The notes under the pieces are model-generated. The model searched no databases, was not told the origin of the DNA, and saw nothing but the letters and a program-made list of their open reading frames with translations. A stretch of DNA of 64,000 nt. It comes from Bryobacteraceae bacterium. Lineage in GTDB: Bacteria > Acidobacteriota > Terriglobia > Bryobacterales > Bryobacteraceae. The translations under genes and the position numbers were made by a program. Location of the stretch: positions 102,717-166,716 of the forward strand of contig JANWVO010000058.1 of NCBI GenBank assembly GCA_025056865.1. The letters are read 5' to 3'. Position 1 is the stretch's first letter. Every line of letters begins with the position of its first letter. Positions 37,416-47,825 of this stretch are shown in pieces.

Positions 37416-38372
37416 CTAGCCGCGCGTGGCCACGTAAGTGCCTTTGCTGCCGTTCGGCGTCGTGTATTCGCCCGTGAGACGGCCGTTCTCCATCCGCCCT
37501 TTCACCTCGATGTTGCCGTCGCCGATGTAGATCTTGAAGCTGAAACCGCCGCCCTCCACCTTGCCGTCCACCAGCGGAGCCGAATCGCCGCTCTCGGTGG
37601 TGATCACGCCAGAAAGGCGGCCGCCGTCCACTTTCAGTTCAAGCGTGGAGCGCAGCTCATTGCCCTCGGAGTCCCGGGCGACCACGTTCCACTTCCCGGT
37701 GAGCGGGGTCTGGGCAGCCCCTGCCCGCTGGCCGCTGAACTTGCCCTTTTCGCCCGTGGGAGTGGTGTACGTACCGGAGACGCTATCGCCGGCGACGTTG
37801 CCCGAGACCGCGATTTCGCCGTCTCCCACAGGGATCTTGAAGCTCACTGTGGCGCCAGCCAGCCTGCCTTCCGAGATGGGCAGGGAGTCTCCGGTTTCCA
37901 GCGTAATGGCGCCGGTCAGCCTCTCGCCGTCCTGCTTCAGATCGAGCGTCGCCCGGCGCCGGGTTCCATCCGGATCCACCGCGGTGATTTCCCATTTCCC
38001 GGACACGGCAACAGCCGCGCCGCCGCCCTCGCGCTGTCCAGTGACGGAACCTGTGCTGCCATCCGGAGCAGTCAGAGTGCCGGAAATCCGGTCACCCTCG
38101 ATTTTCAGGCGGAAGGGAATCGCGCCCATGTCCAGCACGAGGTCGAAACGCAGCTCCCCGTTGGCGTAAACGACGTTCTGGAGCGGCATCGCGCCGCGCT
38201 CGCTGTCGAGCACGCCCGACAGCCTGCCGTTGTCCTCCTTGACGACCAGCGTCACTTGATAGGTGTTGCCGTCGGGGGCGTTAGCTGCCAGCTTCCACCG
38301 GCCGACCGCGTCATTGGCCGACAGGCAGAACGCAAAAGTGAAGAGAACAGTTAGAGACTTCCACAGCTTCAT
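37416..38372 (-). CDS. Secreted protein with three tandem beta-rich repeats
   Basis: This 318-residue protein has a signal peptide (MKLWKSLTVLFTFAFCLSA). Three consecutive ~95-residue repeats begin GRWKLAANAPDG (about 24), GKWEITAVDPDG (about 124) and GKWNVVARDSEG (about 224). Each repeat has the same internal order: GRLSG-type turn, SG/EG loop, FKI.IGDG-type strand, SGT.T.P.G turn and closing G.R. The folding suggests a calycin-like or sandwich unit. The repeats differ at many residues, so the duplication is old. No known family was recognised. A distant single-repeat relative lies at 63002-63364. Confidence 0.75.
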   Translation of the reverse strand: MKLWKSLTVLFTFAFCLSANDAVGRWKLAANAPDGNTYQVTLVVKEDNGRLSGVLDSERGAMPLQNVVYANGELRFDLVLDMGAIPFRLKIEGDRISGTLTAPDGSTGSVTGQREGGGAAVAVSGKWEITAVDPDGTRRRATLDLKQDGERLTGAITLETGDSLPISEGRLAGATVSFKIPVGDGEIAVSGNVAGDSVSGTYTTPTGEKGKFSGQRAGAAQTPLTGKWNVVARDSEGNELRSTLELKVDGGRLSGVITTESGDSAPLVDGKVEGGGFSFKIYIGDGNIEVKGRMENGRLTGEYTTPNGSKGTYVATRG

Positions 38373-38447
38373 GGATTCAGAGACCTCGCAGGGGTATCAC
38401 TCCGATGATACGATCTGCCGGGTCCGGATGTTTCCGGAAAAGCACGA

Positions 38448-38472
38448 AGGGCCTGCCCCCAGGGCAGGCCCT
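38448..38472 (-). terminator. Terminator of the fasciclin gene
   Basis: This is a perfect 11-bp stem (AGGGCCTGCCC) with a 3-base loop. On the minus strand it is followed within 6 bases by a TTTT run. It lies just after the fasciclin stop. Confidence 0.75.
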
Positions 38473-38504
38473 CGTCCACGCAGGCAGGCAGTGCCCGCAA
38501 CGCC

Positions 38505-38978
38505 TCAGTACTTCTTCTCCTTCGGGAGAATCACGGTGTCAATCACGTGAATCACGCCGTTATCGCAGACGATGTCGGTCTTCACCACCCTGGCATTGTC
38601 AATCATGACCTGGCCGCCCGATACCTTGATCTTCGCGGCGCTTCCCTGCACCGTCTTGGCTTCCTTCAGCTTGACCACGTCGGAGGCCATCACCTTGCCG
38701 GCCACGACGTGATAGGTGAGGACCTTCTTCAACTGCTCCGGGTTGGCCAGAAGCGAGTCGAGAGTGCCCGGCGGAAGTTTGGCAAAGGCCTCATCGGTCG
38801 GCGCGAAAACGGTGAACGGCCCGGGGCCCTTCAGCGTTTCAACAAGACCGGCAGCCTGGACTGCCTTGACCAGCGTCTGGAAGCTGCCGGCGCTGACAGC
38901 GGTTTCCACGATGTCGGCAGCCGGGGCAGCCGACACGAAACACACGCAGAGTGCGAGAACGGACAACAGTTGTTTCAT
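38505..38978 (-). CDS. Secreted fasciclin-domain protein
   Basis: This 157-residue protein has a signal peptide (about 1-20) and one fasciclin (FAS1) domain. [15 protein letters not shown] and [16 protein letters not shown] are the H1/H2 motifs, and the end is [15 protein letters not shown]1 proteins mediate adhesion or envelope interactions. It is followed by a strong terminator. Confidence 0.93.
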   Translation of the reverse strand: MKQLLSVLALCVCFVSAAPAADIVETAVSAGSFQTLVKAVQAAGLVETLKGPGPFTVFAPTDEAFAKLPPGTLDSLLANPEQLKKVLTYHVVAGKVMASDVVKLKEAKTVQGSAAKIKVSGGQVMIDNARVVKTDIVCDNGVIHVIDTVILPKEKKY

Positions 38979-39835
38979 TGAAGTTTATCCTTTGGCTGGC
39001 GAGAATTCTCAGGGCCTCTCGCCCTGTTTCGCTAAAGCTGATTCTGGCTGCCGACCATCCGGTGCAGATTTTTTTGATGCGGCCCAAAGACGGGTCTGCC
39101 GGCTGGGCTGCACGGCGCCCGACCCGGCATGACGGGCCTGTCATTGGCAGGTCGAGGCAGGATTGTGCCGGACAGCAACGGACCTTCCCCGCAGTAAGGG
39201 CCGCGTTCCGCCGGACCCGGTCTTTCGGCAAGCCCCGGCGCTTCACGAACGGCAGGAAGGCTGCCGGAAGAAGCCCGAACAGAAGAGAAGAAGTTTGTTT
39301 TCGCTGCCCTTTCCCGGGCCGTCGCCGCCGGAGCGCGGGGCAGTCTCCGACGCTTTGCCGGCATCCTTGCGGGCAGGCCTTTCGCGCCTGCATTCGCGGC
39401 CGCATGCGCGGGGAAGCGGGCAGCGGCCCTGCATTCCACGAAGGAGCAGGAGGCCGGCGGGACCGGACTCAACTGGCGTGCACCGCAATCGTCCCTCGAA
39501 GGGACGCAGACTCCGGCGCGAAAATGCGGGTTCAGCGGGCAGCGGCGGTGGTCCGGGCGGGGGAAGGCGGAGAAGGGGGAGTCGCCGAAGCTCCGCAGAC
39601 AGCAGGGCTCGTGGAGGCAGCGTGGGTACGCCTTGCGGGAGAAGGCCCCGGCGCCGGGAGTCCGACGAAGCGCTCCTCGTACGCGTCCACGCGCTCCCCG
39701 CAACATCAGACATCCACGCCAAGGGGCTGGCGGCTCTCCGCCGGAGGTCCTGCCGCAGCGGCAAGGGCTGGACGGAGGATTGGGAGCGACCTGCTAGAAT
39801 CGGAAGGGTTCAGAAACGAGCAGAGGGGCGCAACC
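38979..39835 (+). other. 857-base region without a recognised gene
   Basis: All frames here have random-looking Arg/Pro/Ala-rich composition. A seven-T run sits near 39069. A TAGAAT -10-like hexamer at 39795-39800 lies 35 bases before the dienelactone-hydrolase ATG and may be its promoter. No tRNA or known RNA motif was recognised. Confidence 0.45.
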
Positions 39836-40714
39836 ATGTCAGAGCAAAATTTGCGGGAGCATGAGAAGAGTCTCTTTCCCGAGCCCGAGCCTACGGCCCG
39901 GCGCGGGTTCATCGTCACCAGCCTGACGGCGGGCTTCGCGCTGGCCGTGCAGCCTGTCTCCGCGCAGACGATCACGACGGACACCGAAGGCCTCGAAGCC
40001 GGGGAGGTGAAGATCCCGGCCGAGGGCGGCCTGATGCCCGCCTACCGCGCCATGCCGCAGAAGGGCGCGGCGCGGCCGGTGGTGCTGGTCGTGCACGAGA
40101 TCTTCGGCGTTCATGAGTACATCAAGGACGTCTGCCGCCGGCTGGCGAAGGCCGGCTATCTGGCGGTGGCTCCGGATCTGTACGCGCGGCAGGGACGCGT
40201 CGACAACCTGGAGAGCTTCGAGGAAATCCGCAAGGTCGTCAGCCGCGTGCCGGACGCGCAGGTGATGTCCGATCTGGACGCCGCCGCTGCCTGGGCAGCG
40301 AAAAACGGCGGCAGCGGGGACAGGCTCGCCATCACCGGCTTCTGCTGGGGCGGGCGCATCGTGTGGCTTTACGCGGCGCACCAGCCGAAGCTCAAGGCTG
40401 GGGTGGCATGGTACGGACAGCTTGTATCCCGGCAGCCTTCGGAGTTGCAGCCGAAGGCGCCGATTGACGTAGTGAAGGAACTCAAAGCGCCGGTCCTCGG
40501 CCTGTACGGCGAGGCGGACCAGGGCATTCCCGTGGAGACCGTCGAGCGGATGCGCCAGGCGCTCCGCGAAGCGGGCAAGCCGGGCGAGATCGTGCTGTAT
40601 CCGCAGGCCCCGCACGGCTTCCACGCCGACTACCGCCCCAGCTACCGCAAGGAGCCTGCCGAGGACGGCTGGAAACGGATGCTGGCATGGTTCAGGCAAC
40701 ACGGCGCCGGCTGA
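39836..40714 (+). CDS. Dienelactone hydrolase family protein, Tat-type leader
   Basis: This 292-residue alpha/beta hydrolase of the dienelactone-hydrolase family has the Cys nucleophile in GFCWGG, Asp in YGEADQGIP and His in PHGFHADY. The conserved [21 protein letters not shown] motif is near residue 85. The N-terminus ([19 protein letters not shown]) looks like a twin-arginine or signal-anchor leader, so it probably acts in the periplasm. GAGGGG lies 7 bases before the ATG. The next gene starts inside its last 28 bases. Confidence 0.9.
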   Translation: MSEQNLREHEKSLFPEPEPTARRGFIVTSLTAGFALAVQPVSAQTITTDTEGLEAGEVKIPAEGGLMPAYRAMPQKGAARPVVLVVHEIFGVHEYIKDVCRRLAKAGYLAVAPDLYARQGRVDNLESFEEIRKVVSRVPDAQVMSDLDAAAAWAAKNGGSGDRLAITGFCWGGRIVWLYAAHQPKLKAGVAWYGQLVSRQPSELQPKAPIDVVKELKAPVLGLYGEADQGIPVETVERMRQALREAGKPGEIVLYPQAPHGFHADYRPSYRKEPAEDGWKRMLAWFRQHGAG

Positions 40715-42450
40715 CGGCCGCGCTCGTTCTGCTCTGGGCGCTCCCCGCCGGGGCGCAGCGCCTGGTGCTTGTTTCTTTCGACGGCCTCGGGGCCGAAACA
40801 TTCTTTGAGGATCCTGTTGCGGCCGAGCTGACCGTGCTCAAGGCCGCGGCGCAGCGCGGGGCAGCTTCCCTCGGCGTCCAGCCCGCCTTCCCGTCCACTA
40901 CCGCCAACTCCCATGCGGCCCTGTGGACCGGCTGCTACGGCGATGTCAACGGGATCAGCGCCAACTCGCCGCCCGTGCTGCCGCGCGCGGAACACGCCGC
41001 CACCGAGCGCGGCAACGGCTTCCGCGCCGAACAGCTTGCTGCCGAAACGTTCTGGGTGGCGGCGGCGCGCGCAGGCATCACCGCCGTCGCGCACCAGCCC
41101 ACCCAGGGCTATCCGTTCACCCGCTTCAACTCCGCCCCCGGCGCCGTCGTCGTCAATGGCTACCAGACGCGGCTGCTGGCGCCCCATGCCCTGTGGACGC
41201 CTGCCGCCGGACGCCGTATGCCCGACGGGTCGTATCTGTTCGAGCACGGCCCTGCCACATTCCGCGTCGTCATCAGGAAGGGCTCCGTCCGCATCAGCCA
41301 CACCGCCAGCGGGCGCACCGTGGAAGCGGGATTCGCGCCTGCGGAAAAGGATCCTCCGCGGCATCGCGCGCTCGCCCGCCATTTCAGCCCGCCGCTGCCT
41401 GTCGACGCACCCGCGCCCGCAGCGCTCTATTTCCGCCTGTTCGAGCTCGGCAAGGAATCCTTCCGCCTCTACGTGACGCCGTGGCATGAGCTGGGTTCAT
41501 CCGTCCCGCTGGAGGGCATCTTCCGCGAGGCGGGCGGCTTCATTGGCAACGGTCCGACGGCGCTTCTGGACAAGGGACTCCTCACGGCGCCCGAGTATCT
41601 GGAGGCAATGGAGCTGGTCATCCGCCAGTTGACGCGGCATGCCGCGTGGCTCGAGAAGCGTTTCCGCCCGCGGCTGATGCAAAGCTACCTGCCCTTCCCC
41701 GACGAAATCGACCATATGTGGCTCCCGGCAGCGCGCGCCGGCGATCCGCAGGCGCAGGCGTGGCGGCGCTGGGGCTACATCGCCGTGGACCGCGGCGCGC
41801 AGGAGTTCTCGCGGCTCGCCGGCAAAGGCGACTACCTGCTGTGGGTCTCCGACCACGGAATGGCGCCCGTGTCGAAATTCGTCTCCGTGCCCGCCGCGCT
41901 CCGCCGCTCCGGGCTGGACGGAAAGGCCGTCTACCTGTATCACTCGATCCTCGTCAACACGGCGGACTGGAAACAGGGCGTGGTTCCGCTGCCCGAACGC
42001 GCCGCTGTTGTCGAGCAGGCGCGCCGCGCGCTGGCCGCGGTGCCGGGCATCACCGCGTTCTTCACTCCGGATCAGGACGGTCCGCTCTACGGAATCGGCG
42101 GGCCTGCGGGCGGCGATCTGTATTTCGATTTCGCTCCCGGGCACGGCCCCGCGGGCCGCGCTCAGGCCGAAGTGATCGCCGAGGGCCCCGCACGCGGCAT
42201 GCACGGCTTTCTGCCGACGCGGCGGGACATGCAGGCGATCCTCGTGATGACCGGTCCGCGGATCGCCGCCGGCAGCACGCTGCCGCAGATCCGCATCATC
42301 GACATCGCGCCCATGATCGCGCAGTTGCTGGGCTTCCCTGCCCCGCCTACCTTCCGCGGGCGCCCGCCGGTCCTGCCTTCAGTGGTGCGCACGGATTCCG
42401 CCTCCGCACGTCCTGCCGCCCCTGCGCGGGCTGCGGCGGCACGCCGCTGA
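40687..42450 (+). CDS. Type I phosphodiesterase/nucleotide pyrophosphatase-family protein
   Basis: This 587-residue exported metal-dependent phosphohydrolase of the alkaline-phosphatase superfamily has a signal peptide (about 1-23). Metal ligands can be read as Asp in LVSFDGLG, Thr in [11 protein letters not shown] (nucleophile), Asp/His in DEIDHMW, Asp-His in WVSDHGMAP, and His in GMHGF. The C-terminus is low-complexity Ala/Pro/Arg. The start overlaps the end of the dienelactone-hydrolase gene by 28 bases in another frame; this is the only ATG that leaves a good signal peptide. Confidence 0.88.
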   Translation: MVQATRRRLTAALVLLWALPAGAQRLVLVSFDGLGAETFFEDPVAAELTVLKAAAQRGAASLGVQPAFPSTTANSHAALWTGCYGDVNGISANSPPVLPRAEHAATERGNGFRAEQLAAETFWVAAARAGITAVAHQPTQGYPFTRFNSAPGAVVVNGYQTRLLAPHALWTPAAGRRMPDGSYLFEHGPATFRVVIRKGSVRISHTASGRTVEAGFAPAEKDPPRHRALARHFSPPLPVDAPAPAALYFRLFELGKESFRLYVTPWHELGSSVPLEGIFREAGGFIGNGPTALLDKGLLTAPEYLEAMELVIRQLTRHAAWLEKRFRPRLMQSYLPFPDEIDHMWLPAARAGDPQAQAWRRWGYIAVDRGAQEFSRLAGKGDYLLWVSDHGMAPVSKFVSVPAALRRSGLDGKAVYLYHSILVNTADWKQGVVPLPERAAVVEQARRALAAVPGITAFFTPDQDGPLYGIGGPAGGDLYFDFAPGHGPAGRAQAEVIAEGPARGMHGFLPTRRDMQAILVMTGPRIAAGSTLPQIRIIDIAPMIAQLLGFPAPPTFRGRPPVLPSVVRTDSASARPAAPARAAAARR

Positions 42451-42520
42451 CCGCTGCCGCACGCGGCGCCTACGGATCCACGGCTGCAACGGGCGCGCAT
42501 GCCTGCACGTGCCGCTTTGA

Positions 42521-42526
42521 TAGGAT
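42521..42526 (+). promoter_or_regulatory. -10-like hexamer of the sugar isomerase gene
   Basis: TAGGAT ends 7 bases before the ATG at 42534. There is no purine-rich ribosome-binding site in between. Confidence 0.35.
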
Positions 42527-42533
42527 CGGCAGC

Positions 42534-43409
42534 ATGAACCGCCGTCTTTTTCTCGCGTCTGCCGCCGCCCTTCCGGCGGGAGCCGCCTTGGCTCAGCCCG
42601 CCGAGAGCCTCCCCCGGAAGGCGCGGCTGAAGCCCGCCCTCTGCGCGTACTCGTTCCGGCAGGACCTCCAGTCGAAGGCGAAGACCTATGAGGATCTCGT
42701 GCGCGCCTGCGTGGACTGGGACGTGGACGGGCTGGACATGACCGTCTATTGGGCGCCCTCCACCGAACGCGCCTGGCTGCACTCGCTGCGCCGGCTGGCC
42801 TACCGCTGCGGCGTGCAGATCTATTCGATTGCGATCCGCACTGAGCTGACGCGCGCGGAACAGAAGGAGCGCGACGCCGAGGTGGAGAACATCCGCAGGT
42901 GGGTCGACGTCGCCGCGGCGCTCGGCGCCGGGCATGTCCGCGTCTTCGGCGGCTACCTGCGCGGCGGAGTGACCGAAGAGCAGGCGTCCCCGTGGGTGGT
43001 GGAATGCCTTCAGCGCGGCGCCGAGTATGCGGGCTCGAGCGGCGTCATCCTCGGGCTGGAGAACCACGGCGGCATCACCACGCGCGCCGAACGGATTCTC
43101 GAAATCGTCCGCAAGGTGAATTCCCCCTGGGTCGGCATCAACCTCGACACGGGCAACTTCCCGCAGGAGCCCTGGCGGCAGATGGAAATGTGCCTGCCCC
43201 ATGCGGTGAACGTGCAGGTGAAGTCCGAAATGACGCACGAGGACGGAAAGCGCGGGCCGCAGGACTGGGAACGCGTCGTGAAGCTGGTGGCCTCCTCGGG
43301 CTACAAGGGCTACCTCTCGCTCGAATACGAGGCCAAAGAGCCCGCCGCCACGGCGGTGCCGCGGCTGCTCGGCGAGCTGCGGGCGCTGTGCCGGAAGTAC
43401 TCGGGCTGA
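42534..43409 (+). CDS. Exported sugar phosphate isomerase/epimerase (xylose-isomerase-like TIM barrel)
   Basis: This 291-residue protein has a Tat-type leader (NRRLFLASAAALPAGAALA) and an AP-endonuclease-2/xylose-isomerase-like TIM barrel. Metal-site motifs are the Glu in LGLENHGG, the Asp/His region in VGINLDTGNFP, VNVQVKSEM and LSLEYEAKEP at the end. The sugar substrate is unknown. Similar exported isomerases with Gfo/Idh/MocA partners are common in acidobacteria and planctomycetes, and one such oxidoreductase lies 3 kb downstream. Confidence 0.88.
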   Translation: MNRRLFLASAAALPAGAALAQPAESLPRKARLKPALCAYSFRQDLQSKAKTYEDLVRACVDWDVDGLDMTVYWAPSTERAWLHSLRRLAYRCGVQIYSIAIRTELTRAEQKERDAEVENIRRWVDVAAALGAGHVRVFGGYLRGGVTEEQASPWVVECLQRGAEYAGSSGVILGLENHGGITTRAERILEIVRKVNSPWVGINLDTGNFPQEPWRQMEMCLPHAVNVQVKSEMTHEDGKRGPQDWERVVKLVASSGYKGYLSLEYEAKEPAATAVPRLLGELRALCRKYSG

Positions 43410-43415
43410 GGCCCT

Positions 43416-44462
43416 CTACAGGTTTCTCAGCACGAAATTCACCAGATGGTAGCCGTCAATGAACTTGAAGGGCGCCTCGCCCAGGGTGTAATGGCCGCAC
43501 GGCAGCACGACTTCGCGGAAATCCAGGCCGTATTTCCGGCATAATTCGATCGTCTGGCGGGACAGTTCCGGCAGAAAAGTCGTGTCATATTTCGCGTAAA
43601 GGAACAGCGACTTCTTTGGCTTCCGGCTGAACTTGTCGAAATACGCGGTCGGGCTGATGCACATCCACAGCTCGCGCAGCGTGTCGAGGTCGATGTTGCC
43701 TTCGAGGCCCTGCCGCACGTGGAGCGTGGACAGGCCCGTCCAGACGACGTCGGCGAAGTAGGTCGAACAGTGGTTGAAGGCGTTCACCGCCAGACGGGCG
43801 TCGTGGGCGCTGGCCAGGAACGCATAGCAGGAGCCGAGGCTGGTGCCGACGACAGCGATGCGTTCCGCTCCCTGCTGTTGCAGCCAGTCCGCCGCGGCGC
43901 GGATGTCGATCACCGCCTGCCGGGTGGCGTCGATCGTGCGGCCGATGTTCGAGCTGACGGCGTAGTCGGCGCGTTGCAGCTCGGCAGGCATCCGGTAGTC
44001 GTGGTAGGGCAGGCTCAGCCGCAGCGCGCTGGCGCCGAATTTCTGGAACGCGCGCGCCAGCGCGTTATGGGCGTCATGGGGCGCGTTCCAGTGCGGCAGC
44101 ACCAGCACGGCCTTTTTCGGATTCTTCCCCGGAAACCACTGGCCGTGCACCACGTTGTTTTCTTCGTAGGGCGTGCGCACCGGCGAGGTGAAGCGGAGCA
44201 GCCCGCCGGAAAGGTGGTAATCCGGGACCGGCGGATAGCCGAAAAACTCCTCGCTGTGCTCAATGGCGAGCCGGCTCAGCCGCAACAGCCGCTCGAGAGG
44301 CGGCAGCCCGTCCGCAGAGTCCAGATAGCGCGCCACCGGCCAGTGGGCGGTCCACTCCAGGCCCCATTCGAACGGGCGGACCACCCGGTTCGTCGCGGCG
44401 AAGCACATCCGTTCTTCCCACTGCTCCATCCAGCGGGCATACCATGACCCCAACCAGCCCAT
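43416..44462 (-). CDS. Alpha/beta hydrolase family protein
   Basis: This 348-residue hydrolase has the nucleophile elbow GTSLGS (about 217) and a C-terminal His in LPCGHYTLGE. The start at MGWLGSWYARWMEQW is chosen because the upstream extension is low complexity. HWNAPHDAHNALARAF and SLPYHDYRMP provide the oxyanion and cap region. It converges with the isomerase gene. The substrate is unknown. Confidence 0.85.
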   Translation of the reverse strand: MGWLGSWYARWMEQWEERMCFAATNRVVRPFEWGLEWTAHWPVARYLDSADGLPPLERLLRLSRLAIEHSEEFFGYPPVPDYHLSGGLLRFTSPVRTPYEENNVVHGQWFPGKNPKKAVLVLPHWNAPHDAHNALARAFQKFGASALRLSLPYHDYRMPAELQRADYAVSSNIGRTIDATRQAVIDIRAAADWLQQQGAERIAVVGTSLGSCYAFLASAHDARLAVNAFNHCSTYFADVVWTGLSTLHVRQGLEGNIDLDTLRELWMCISPTAYFDKFSRKPKKSLFLYAKYDTTFLPELSRQTIELCRKYGLDFREVVLPCGHYTLGEAPFKFIDGYHLVNFVLRNL

Positions 44463-44622
44463 GATGTTTCGGAACTCTTCAGGGTAGCACTGTGCCTGCG
44501 GGCATCGGGCGCTGGCGCATGCGTGCACACCGGCTGGGCGGCGGCCCCACGGCCGCTCATGCTGTGCGCCTGAGCCCTTGCGGAGCGCTCCCTCCGCTGC
44601 TGGGATCATGTTGTGCCGCGGG

Positions 44623-45840
44623 TCAACGTTCCGCTGGCAGGATCGACGTAAACGCCAGCCCGTTGAAACGCAGGCCGAGCACGCTCACCGCGCCCGAGGG
44701 GACGCTGAATTCGAGCACGCCCCGCTTGCCGCGCATGTTGGTCATCTCCGGCCGGTCCCGGACGACGAACGCCGTGCGCTGCCGCGGGTTCAGCGGCAGG
44801 GTGAACCGCCCGATCTCTGCGCCGGCCGCGTCCCGGCCCACTACGGTCGCCGTGACGGCGGAAGAACCCGGATTCAGCACGGCCACTGCGGTCACGTAGT
44901 CCGTCTCGTCGAACACAATCGTTGCGCCGGAGGAGCTGCTGGACGAAAACGGCACGACGCCCTCCTGCGGATTCACGCCCTGCAAGGCCTGCCGGAAGAT
45001 GGCGTATCCAATCACGCCATCCGGACTCTCCACCTGCACCCAGCCCTGCGTCAGCGGCCCGGCGTTGGGGGCTTCCACGACGCCCGTGCTTCGCGGGCCA
45101 AGGTTCACCGTGGCACTGGAAGCATTCAGGCCGGGCACCGTCAGCGGGGCGCCGTCCACGCCGAAGAACCGCACCGTCGCCTGAACCGGCGCCGACGTCG
45201 TGTTGTGAAGATAAACGGCCGTCGCCCAGTTGCCCAGGTCGCTGGACGAACCGAAGGCAAGCTGCGGCAGCACGCGCGTCGTGCCCGTCACCGGCGTGCC
45301 GGAGCTTGCGGTGAACGTCGCGGTATAAGTCCGGTCGCCCAGATCATTCTGCCCATTCCCGTTCGCGGCAAGACCGGACGCATAGAAAATCACGTCGCCG
45401 AAGCCCGCGCTGGCCGGCGGCGTCCACTCCACTTCCCAGCTCGCCGATCCCGTCGTGCCTGCCCGCGTCCCGGTCAGCGTGTGCGTCACCCACTGCTTGT
45501 CGCCCGATGTGCGCAACTGGTTCGTGTTGTCGATGATCCGGAAGCTGCCCGCCATCTGATCCGGGTTGGACGCAGCCCGCGCGGTCAACTGGAAACCCCA
45601 TCGCGTGGCGTTCGGGTCTGACACGGTCACCCTGACCCGGACCGGCTGGCCCGGCGCCCAGTTCACCACGCCATCGAAGCGGATCTGAAGGCTGCCCGGG
45701 CCAGCGTTGGCCTGCCCATGGCAGGCCGAGCAATTCGCTTCGCCGGGCGCTCCACTGAACAGAATCTGGGCGCCGTTGCTGTTTGCCCAGGCCACTCCGG
45801 CAAGCAGGACAGCCCCCGCCATGGCTGCAAAAGGTCTCAT
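44623..45840 (-). CDS. Secreted haem protein with reeler-like domain
   Basis: This 405-residue protein has a signal peptide (about 1-19) and a single c-type haem motif CSACH (37-41). A reeler/choice-of-anchor-type beta domain follows (about 50-180: PGQPVRVRVTVSDPNATRWGFQLTAR and GDVIFYASGLAANGNGQNDLGDR). Two Ig-like beta regions (about 185-405) are rich in Ser/Thr/Ala. The combination of haem plus reeler is frequent in Solibacter-type acidobacteria. The role is unknown; surface electron transfer or binding is possible. Confidence 0.8.
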   Translation of the reverse strand: MRPFAAMAGAVLLAGVAWANSNGAQILFSGAPGEANCSACHGQANAGPGSLQIRFDGVVNWAPGQPVRVRVTVSDPNATRWGFQLTARAASNPDQMAGSFRIIDNTNQLRTSGDKQWVTHTLTGTRAGTTGSASWEVEWTPPASAGFGDVIFYASGLAANGNGQNDLGDRTYTATFTASSGTPVTGTTRVLPQLAFGSSSDLGNWATAVYLHNTTSAPVQATVRFFGVDGAPLTVPGLNASSATVNLGPRSTGVVEAPNAGPLTQGWVQVESPDGVIGYAIFRQALQGVNPQEGVVPFSSSSSSGATIVFDETDYVTAVAVLNPGSSAVTATVVGRDAAGAEIGRFTLPLNPRQRTAFVVRDRPEMTNMRGKRGVLEFSVPSGAVSVLGLRFNGLAFTSILPAER

Positions 45841-46026
45841 CTCCTGATCCTCCCCTCGCTCCCTGTGTCAGGCTGGCGCGCCAATGCGCCTTCCTGATAT
45901 TGAATCCCAATCCCTGCTTCCGGTTGCAACGGGGATTGGAAAATCCTGCCAGCGGCCGCCGCAGCGGATCTCCGGCCGGCCGTGATATGTTCGAACCGTA
46001 GCGGGGACCTTGAGGAGGCACCAGGC

Positions 46027-47316
46027 ATGAGCACTTGGACACGACGGCACTTCTTCCAGGGCGCAACGATGGCGCTGGCAGCGACGCGTGTCGTCGGCGC
46101 CAACGACCGCATCCGCATTGGCGTGGTCGGCATTGGCGGGCGCGGCCGCGATCACATCCAGTCGTTCCTTCAGATCCCGCAGGCGCAGGTCACGGCGCTG
46201 TGCGACGTCAACCAGGCGGCGCGCGAGCGCGGGCAGGCCCTCCTCGCCAAGGCAGGCGCGCCGAAGGCGGAAGAGTTTGTCGACATGCGCAAGATGTTCG
46301 ACAGCAGGAATGTCGACGCCGTCTCCATCGCCACGCCCAACCACTGGCACGCGCTCGCCACCATCTGGGCCTGCCGCGCCGGCAAGGACGTTTACTGCGA
46401 AAAGCCCGCCAGCCACAACATCTACGAGGCCTACAGGATGATCGAAGTGGCGCGCGAGACGAAGCGCATGGTGCAGATCGGCTCGCAGAGCCGCTCCACG
46501 CCGCACAAGATCCGCGCCATCCAGGAATTGCAGAACGGCATCATCGGCCCGCTCTACATGGCCAAGGGCCTCTGTTTCAAGCGGCGGCGCAGCATCGGCA
46601 AGACGCCGCCCGAGCCGGTGCCTCCGGGGCTCGACTGGGACCTGTTCCTTGGCCCCGCGCCCATGCGCCCCTACACGAAGAACCGCTTCGCCTACAACTG
46701 GCACTGGTTCTGGGACACGGGCAACGGCGACATTGGAAACCAGGGCATCCACGAAATGGACCTCTGCCGCTGGGCGCTCGGTGACATCGGCCTGCCGCAG
46801 ACCGCCGTCTCTACCGGCGGCAAGTTCGTCTATGACGACGACCAGGAGACGCCGAACACGCAGTACGCCAGCTTCTCCTACGGGCCGAAACAGATCACGT
46901 TTGAGGTCCGCGGGCTGCTCACCGGTCCCGAGGGCGGCCAGCCAGTAGGGACATATCCGGTGGGCAACCTGTTCTTCGGCAGCGAAGGATGGATGTGGCT
47001 CGACGAGCGCGGCTACCAGGTCTACAAGGGCGAAAAGAACGAGCTGGTTGCCGATGTGAAGGCCGAACGCGGAAAGAACACCACCGTGCTGCACATGGAG
47101 AACTTCCTCCAGGCCTGCCGCACGCGCAACCACAAGGACCTCACCGCCGACATCGAAATCGGCGCCACGAGCGTGATCCTGGTCCACATGGCCAACATCA
47201 GCTACCGCGTGGGCCGGGTGCTGCATTGGGATGACCGTGCGCGCAACTTCGGCAGCGACGCCGAGGCCAACGCTCTCATCTCGCGCAACTACCGCGCGCC
47301 TTACATTGTCAGTTGA
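46027..47316 (+). CDS. Exported Gfo/Idh/MocA-family oxidoreductase
   Basis: This 429-residue protein has a Tat leader (TRRHFFQGATMALAATRVV) and an N-terminal Rossmann domain (IGVVGIGGRGRDH; TPNHWHA; YCEKPASHN). The C-terminal substrate domain includes NWHWFWDTGNGDIGNQGIHEMDLCRWALG. Such periplasmic enzymes hold NAD(P) tightly and oxidise or rearrange sugars. The VOC-family gene follows after 11 bases, which suggests an operon. Confidence 0.92.
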   Translation: MSTWTRRHFFQGATMALAATRVVGANDRIRIGVVGIGGRGRDHIQSFLQIPQAQVTALCDVNQAARERGQALLAKAGAPKAEEFVDMRKMFDSRNVDAVSIATPNHWHALATIWACRAGKDVYCEKPASHNIYEAYRMIEVARETKRMVQIGSQSRSTPHKIRAIQELQNGIIGPLYMAKGLCFKRRRSIGKTPPEPVPPGLDWDLFLGPAPMRPYTKNRFAYNWHWFWDTGNGDIGNQGIHEMDLCRWALGDIGLPQTAVSTGGKFVYDDDQETPNTQYASFSYGPKQITFEVRGLLTGPEGGQPVGTYPVGNLFFGSEGWMWLDERGYQVYKGEKNELVADVKAERGKNTTVLHMENFLQACRTRNHKDLTADIEIGATSVILVHMANISYRVGRVLHWDDRARNFGSDAEANALISRNYRAPYIVS

Positions 47317-47327
47317 GGTGCTCCGCC

Positions 47328-47702
47328 ATGATCCGCGGCATTGAACACACCGCCATTGCGACGCCCGACCCGGCGGCGCTGGCCCAGTGGTATGTGGACA
47401 CGCTGGGCTTCACCATCAACTACCGCGGCTCCACCGCCGTCTTCGCCAAGGCGCCCGACGGCACGATGATCGAGTTCATCCCCGCCGAGGGCGAGCGCGG
47501 GCCCAACGCGCTGAAATCGCCCGGGCTGCGCCACCTCGCCCTTACCGTGGACGACTTCGAAGCCGCTTACGCCGCCCTGCAACGCAGGGGCGTGCACTTC
47601 CTCGGCGAGCCGAGTGAGAGCAAGGGCAACAAGGTCGTCTTCTTCGCCGATCCCGAGGGCAATATCCTGCACCTCCTACAGCGGGCCACGCCGCTTCCCT
47701 GA
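47328..47702 (+). CDS. VOC-family protein (glyoxalase/dioxygenase superfamily)
   Basis: This 124-residue single vicinal-oxygen-chelate module pair begins IRGIEHTAIATPDPAALAQWYVDTLG. Potential metal ligands are His7, Glu in MIEFIP, His in LRHLALTV and Glu in DPEGN. The reaction is unknown; the protein is probably a metabolite isomerase or lyase. It is co-transcribed with the upstream sugar oxidoreductase. Confidence 0.9.
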   Translation: MIRGIEHTAIATPDPAALAQWYVDTLGFTINYRGSTAVFAKAPDGTMIEFIPAEGERGPNALKSPGLRHLALTVDDFEAAYAALQRRGVHFLGEPSESKGNKVVFFADPEGNILHLLQRATPLP

Positions 47703-47825
47703 ACCGGCCAGCCGCGTTCACGGGATTTCGCGGAAAATTCTTCGCCTGATTTCAGGCGGTTGGCGCGCTGACCCGACCATGCGCCCCCGTGGCTTTGCCA
47801 ACTTCGCAGGCGGAGGTCCTCCAGC

